From Bursaphelenchus xylophilus (lineage: Eukaryota > Nematoda > Chromadorea > Rhabditida > Aphelenchoididae), in assembly GCA_904066235.2 (NCBI GenBank), contig CAJFCV020000004.1, positions 4,402,001-4,466,000 of the forward strand: a stretch of 64,000 nucleotides of DNA. Reading direction: 5' to 3'. Below, piece after piece: positions 58,591-64,000 of the stretch (its first letter is position 1; each line of letters starts with the position of its first letter). The notes beneath the pieces were generated by a model. The model had not been told where the DNA came from. It did no database searches and saw only the letters and a list, made by a program, of their open reading frames with translations. A program made the translations under genes and the position numbers.

Positions 58591-60586
58591 ATGGACCCCT
58601 CCAGCAGCTCAGATCCGGACGACAAGTTCATCGTCGTCCATCTTCCTCAGTCCGACCATTTCATTGTCTGTGGCCACACGTATTTGGATGGGAATTTGAA
58701 TTCGGATGGGAATCTGACAGTGCAATTCGACGGGAAGACCGAGAGCGGCGTGATCAAAGGCCTGTTTGGGAATAAGGACGATGCAATTGAGTACGCGAAC
58801 CGCCTCTTGATGGAGAAAGATAACTGCAATGGCGTTGCGAATGTAGTGGACACCACCAGCAAGGAGGGGCAAGCGAATCCGGTGGCCCCCATCGCCTTGG
58901 ACCCCAGTAATTTGTACATCTCAGGTTGGTTCACTCATCAAAACTCATCAATTTGGGCCTGTTTTCGAAGAAATCAAAGATTTGATCTTTACGATTTTTC
59001 CTAAAATTCCATAAAATCCGTCATCGTTGGCCAAAGTGGACAGTCGTATTTTCGTATACGAGAAAATTTTTTAATGATATCCGTTTTGCACATAAAACAA
59101 CACTTCAGCCAGAACTTTGATTTATTTCATCGGTGAAAACATGTCACCATGACAGATTTTCTGGAATTTAAAAATCTTGAATTTCGGGATGATTACTTTG
59201 AATTTTGTCCAAATTCTGTTTGTTGCCTTGGAGTTTGTTATTTCTCTTTTCCGGAAAGAAACAGATTTATATTAAACATCATGTATAATATAAAATATTC
59301 TCGATAAATAAACCATTCTAGCTTACATTTTCAGTTTCAACCGACGATCTCCGCGTTCTAAACGACCGAATATCGCAAATGGAAAAGCGATTGGTGCGTC
59401 ACGAGGATCTCCTTTTGAATACCTTCGCCAAACTTCATAATGCTCATGATCTGATTGTAAAACAACAAGAGAGCATTCAAAAGCTCACGGAATTGGTGCA
59501 AGCCAGGTCAGGATGGGATGGAATCGCAAATCGGGACATGAGCAATCTTTCGTCGACTTCACTTCAAAGCCTTCCCAGAATAATTCAATTGCCAACGTCT
59601 TCAACTATAACCAATGCAGCCAATCTGATTCCGGTCCAATTTGTTCAGGCTGCCTCCACTTCCACGGCAAATCCATCAAAATCAAAAGAAACCGGGTCGA
59701 ATCAAGATGACGATTATGTCTTTGTGCCTACTACAACATCAGTTACAACTGTTATAAAGGACGAGCCAAATGAGGTGGTTGTGCCGGCTACTGCGACAAC
59801 TTCTGGTAAGATTATTTAATGGCTATAAAAAAATTTTTTTGTTGTCATCATTTTTTGAAAAATTCTAAAAAATCCGTCATCTGAGGACTTAAAATTTTCG
59901 AAACAATGGGCATGATTAAAATTTTTTTGACCATGACTGAACATTTTTAATCAATTATGTGAGGAAATTGCAGATTTGTCTAGTAATTTTGCGTGTCATC
60001 ATGACGTATTTTCTGGAATTTCCCGCAAAATTGATGATTATTTAGGTGTTTTGAGAAGTTTGATATATACCAGCGACTAATTAAAATTAATGAAAAAACA
60101 ATTTAAAGTACGATTGGAATGTTTTTAGTCCCCATAACCACCAGCAGTACCTTATCCACCAGATCTCAGACCTCCAACTTTGTCCCCGCCAAACCTAAAT
60201 TCCAATTCGCGTCTAAAAGCGACTGCGAAAAGCTGTGGAAGACGGCTCAGACGGCTGAAAGGTTCGGTGGGCTCCTCAATTTCAAGCTCTTCTCGACCGC
60301 TTTATATTACAATCGCCTCGAGGAAAGGGATCCGGAAAAAGTGGCGGAATTCCGGGAAATCCTCGCCTTCTTCAGTAAGCCCAAGACTCGGGCCGAGGAA
60401 CTGAAGAACTGGAACGACTGTGTGAACGAAATCAACAAACAGGTGCCGACGGTGTTTGTGCAGGACAAGGAAACACTTGACCTGGGTCAACTCTTCCAGC
60501 CCACCATTCGAAGGGGAAGAGGACGGCCGAGGAAATATACGACGCCATACAGTGTGCCGGGTAGTAATGACAACGCCAATACGTAG
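58591..60586 (+). CDS. AT-hook protein with coiled coil (nematode protein of unknown role)
   Basis: Three exons: 58591-58924, 59335-59805 and 60129-60586. They give 420 residues. The N-terminal ~110 residues form a compact region (KFIVVHLPQSDHFIVCGHTY, GLFGNKDDAIEYANRLLMEK). Residues about 115-170 are a likely coiled coil (LRVLNDRISQMEKRLVRHED). A Ser/Thr/Asn-rich linker follows. A conserved-looking helical block lies at about 290-375 (SDCEKLWKTAQTAERFGGLL, FREILAFFSKPKTRAEELKN). Near the C-terminus is an AT-hook, RRGRGRPRKY, which binds the minor groove of AT-rich DNA. A nuclear DNA-binding role is therefore likely. I do not recognise a named family. A TTTTAG acceptor lies 2 bases before the ATG. 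Confidence 0.8.
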
Positions 60587-60713
60587 ACGCTATCTATATT
60601 CAGTTGTGCTTAACAACGAGTAAACGGTTTTGCATTATGCTGTAGTAGTTGGTTGTCAAAAATTTGAATTACACCAGTGAGTTTTTACTCCGAGATCAAA
60701 CATCAAAAGTGTC

Positions 60714-63700
60714 CTAGAATACGACAACTTCATTGTCCATAAAATGGTCGATCCCGTTTAGGTCCGGGCCTTCAAAAACGGAGGTGATGTGATGAGCAAG
60801 ATAGGCAAGTTCTGTGTCACCGATGAATCGTTGAGGGTACTGAAAGTAAAGACGGATAAAATTTTTTGTTATGTCCCATCATTATCGATTTGGACATCTA
60901 GAGGCGTTTTTAGTCTGCTAAAATTTCAACGTATTCTACTTGATGTCTAGTGTAACATAAGTGGTCCAAAAAGATGACATCACTACTCGAAGATACTCAC
61001 TCTATTCATCGAAATAGCCAATTCGATCCCACTGTCCGTGCGGACCAGGAAACTGAGTGAGCTAGGCATCTGTCCTTGATGAGATCTCCCGTTGAATCCC
61101 CGTTCATTTATCGACCAACCAAACCCATAAGTGTAATTGGACTGCCTCGTAGGTGATCCCATTTGATAAAACGACTCCAGACGGATTATATCCTTCTTCA
61201 AGGGAAATCCATCGACATGGGTTAAGAATTTAACGGTAGCTGAAGGCGACAACACCCATCCACAACAGGCCTCAAGAACTGAGGGATGGGGAAGGTCGTA
61301 GGGGTCGTCAGGGGAGTCTGGTGTCGCGTAGTAGAGAACCGAGCCTCTGGAAGAGAAATTGCCGTCAAATTACACTGGGTTGTAGAGAAAAAAGTTTAGA
61401 AAACGATGACTTTTGTACAAAAATTGAAGTCATCAAAGATAATATCTGGAAATCATTGAAAATTTCGATCAAAATTGTCGTAGGGCCGGAATAGAGCTAC
61501 AAAGAGGTTCTGCCAACATTTCATTTATGCTGAAGAAATATAAGCAATGAAATCCTTACTCTGGAGGAGCTCTAAACCTCCCACTCAACGTCATCTGTCG
61601 TCCCAACCCGATGGGAATGAAGATCCTTCGATTTATAAATTCATTGTACGGCATTCCACTCCTATATTCGATCACTTTCCCCAGGATTGCATAGCCAACA
61701 TTCGAGTATTGATACTCAAGCCCTGGGGGTTTGGTCAGTGGATGTTTAGAGATGGTTTCGCGAATCATTTCAGTGACTGACGTCTTCTCGGACTTGAACA
61801 CCGGGTCATCACCCACATTGGACCAAGCACCAACGGTGTGAGAGAGGAGGTGACGGACCGTGATTTCATCGACATAACGGGGATAGGAGTCGTTTACGGC
61901 CATATCCATACCTTAAAGTTCATGGGTGAATGCGTGAGTATTGGGAAATTATTGTTCTATATTTTTGCTTACAATTGGACACTAAAATTTAACAAGAAGA
62001 TCTCAAAAATGATATACCAAAGCTCTCATGAATACCATACTAAAAACCATTAAATCGCCAATTTTTTTAAAACTTTGGCTTCTTCGATCTATTCAGAGTA
62101 TCAATTACCTCGTTACAACATTAAAACTGCAAGATCCATACCTTGAAACAGAATGCCAAAAATTGCGGAAAAATTTAATTTGAATTAAATGTCGCAAATA
62201 AAAGTGTGAAAACTATTAAAAATTATACATGTAGTGTAAAAAAGAAGATAAATTTATTAAATTCCCTTACCAAAAATACCAGCAAATCCGAAGACCCTTT
62301 CGTCGATCCCCAGATCTCCGCTCTCGACCAATAAGAAGATTCCGGTCGATGTAATCGTCTTACTAATCGAGCCTATGCGTATTTTATCGTCTGGAGTCAG
62401 CGTAATTTTCTTCATCACGTCGGAATATCCGAATGCTAAAAAATTTTTGCGAATTTATATCAATTTCGTTCATGGTTAATATAAATTTTTTATCAAAACT
62501 CATAAAGCTAAATTAAAACCTTTGATTTTAAACTTTGAAAACCCACAAACAGCCAATTTTAGTAACTCATTCTTAGCCAAAGCCAACGACAATCCAGGAA
62601 TATCAAGTTTTTCCATAAAAGTTACAACTCGGTTGTTCAGATAGCTCAATAAATCTGTTGGCAACTCCATGTTCATCCCCGAAATGTACTGAAATGGGAT
62701 GGGGCTGAAATAAAACCAATATGGTAATAAAACGTCTAAGAATTACCGGTCATAAGTGAGTAATGAGGGGGCCGAAGGGAACGGCCAAATCGGGAGATTA
62801 CTCCACAAAATCACCATGGAATTGTTGGCAATGGAGACCGACTTTGGCGTCAGTGAATTGTATTTTGTAAAATTCTCTCGTTTCTCCATGTGATCTTTTA
62901 ATACAGTATTGTTGGTTACTGTAATTCGATGAGCCGCACCGTGCTGATTCCAGTAAATGGCCGAGCATTTCAACTAAATTTTTATACAGTATGATAATCC
63001 AAAAATTTCTAAATCTTCAAAATAGACTATAAAGAGTATATTTAGTCAATCTAAAGCCAAATGTCATACTGTATTTTAAGTCATCCGACACCTTTCATCG
63101 TATAACTTGTCCGAAACCCAAAAATAATGACATTTGGCCTGGAAATTGTATCAAATCTTACAATGTCGCCGGAATAGTGGATTGTGAACTTTTGAGCGAC
63201 AAAAAATTGACCCGCAAGCTCTTTATCTTCCTTTAGGCATTCATTTAGCGGCTTGTTGAAGAGTAATTTGACTTGAGAAACCTGCATTTCCACTCGTCTT
63301 TTTGGCCGGACTGTCACCAAAAGGTACTGATCTTTTCCCTAAATAGCGATGAACATTATTTTTGTGTTAAAAATTAAGTTATATCTGATTGAAAAGTTGT
63401 AATTTTTTGCTTACTTTATACCTAAATCCACACAAACTAATGGGTAGACTGGTGGGACTCAGAAATTTCTCTGGATTCTTTTCATCGCCGTCGAAGATGA
63501 AAAGGTCCGAATCGGCCTCGGGGTTTTCTGCCCACAAAGTGTTCATCATCAGCTTTCCATCCGGTCTTATTGATGCGCAAGCTTCGATTAGAATCTGGCC
63601 CAATTCGAATTTCTCGCTAAAATTAAAATGCATACTCTTCTAGCGGGTTTTGATCAAGATGTTTTCGTTGCAAAACCCTAGACTTTTCCATTATTAAAAG

Positions 63701-64000
63701 AAAAGTGAAAAAAAAGTCTGGAAGAATCCGAAGAATCTTTCATTATAGCGGATTTTTTAGCAAATAAACGCTAAAGGATAGCTGAATAAAAATCCCAATT
63801 CAATTTTGAGCTAACCAACGCCTCCTGGCGATTCCAATAGCTTTTTTGCCTTCACAAAGTCGTCATTTTATGTCCCACCACGAAAACCTGAATTCTCCTT
63901 AATCTTCACCTAACTCACCGCATCTTCTCCTTGAGCCTCTCTAAACTAATTGGCATCGAATTTCCAATCAAATTCAAGTTGTCCATGTCATCGTGGACTG
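60714..64000 (-). CDS. Serine beta-lactamase-like (LACT) protein, 5' end outside window
   Basis: Nine visible exons: >64000-63919, 63616-63415, 63338-63162, 62973-62747, 62704-62520, 62435-62271, 61911-61560, 61346-61001 and 60839-60714. They show 619 residues. The C-terminal ~400 residues are a class C beta-lactamase/penicillin-binding-protein fold: LDIPGLSLALAKN, nucleophile motif SISK (S-x-x-K), TVRHLLSHTVG, second motif YSN in EYQYSNVGYAILGKV, and GRSHQGQMP in the place of the third (H-x-G) motif. All key catalytic positions look intact, so it may hydrolyse an ester or amide; the substrate is unknown. The N-terminal ~220 visible residues (for example RPDGKLMMNTLWAEN and CSAIYWNQHGAAHRITV) are not part of that fold; a repeat domain like that of polyglycine-hydrolase-type proteins is one possibility. 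The donor at 62520 was chosen because it alone keeps the frame. Confidence 0.85.

Noticed and set aside
1..64000. CRISPR arrays, bacterial operons, rRNA genes
   Set aside because: None seen. The sequence is a eukaryotic intron-bearing genome without regular spacer arrays or rRNA signatures.

Overview
The window is nuclear DNA from a nematode. Genes are split by many short introns, mostly 40-80 nt, with TTTCAG or TTTTAG acceptors, and AT-rich flanks. The gene set fits an invertebrate: a short HCF-1 without the vertebrate processing repeats, NCKAP1/GEX-3, a XMAP215/ZYG-9 protein, FNIP, CNOT4, GPKOW and SAR1. I cannot name the species. All exon structures were worked out by hand from reading frame, splice consensus and family similarity. 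No search was run.

Layout. Positions 1-10,000 hold a small secreted helical protein gene and three scattered single-exon genes for tiny secreted peptides. The peptides share the C-terminal motif YLLCGS[IV]NCGRG. Inverted repeats and SINE-like sequences lie between them. Positions 10,497-11,505 (-) are SAR1. Positions 14,020-16,165 (+) are RFT1, convergent with GEX-3 (16,451-21,345, -). Next come a hairpin minisatellite and a complete hAT-type MITE with an 8-bp target duplication (21,891-22,412), then GPKOW (22,616-24,309, -) and CNOT4 (25,062-28,801, -). A gene-poor stretch runs to about 35,660.

FNIP (+) ends at 39,214. A tandem pair of paralogous secreted glycoproteins follows (39,521-40,739 and 42,108-43,245, +). 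Between them lie a relic of a third copy and a dead mariner. ZYG-9 (43,715-48,998, -) and HCF-1 (51,606-54,956, -) flank a 2.3-kb foldback element that carries its own spliced reading frame. The right end has a START-domain protein (+), an AT-hook protein (+) and a serine beta-lactamase-like protein (-) whose 5' end lies outside the window.

How the genes fit together. The conserved genes are housekeeping and do not form one pathway: ER export (SAR1), N-glycan precursor flipping (RFT1), actin nucleation through WAVE (GEX-3), splicing (GPKOW), mRNA deadenylation (CNOT4), TORC1/AMPK signalling (FNIP), microtubule growth (ZYG-9) and chromatin regulation (HCF-1). Gaps between same-strand neighbours are 0.75-2.6 kb, so I see no operon with the usual ~100-bp spacing.

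The most unusual content is the secreted-peptide family, whose last nine residues resemble the vasopressin-type ring in layout; two short motifs repeated in introns and spacers across the window; the foldback element; and the tandem secreted pair with its relic third copy.
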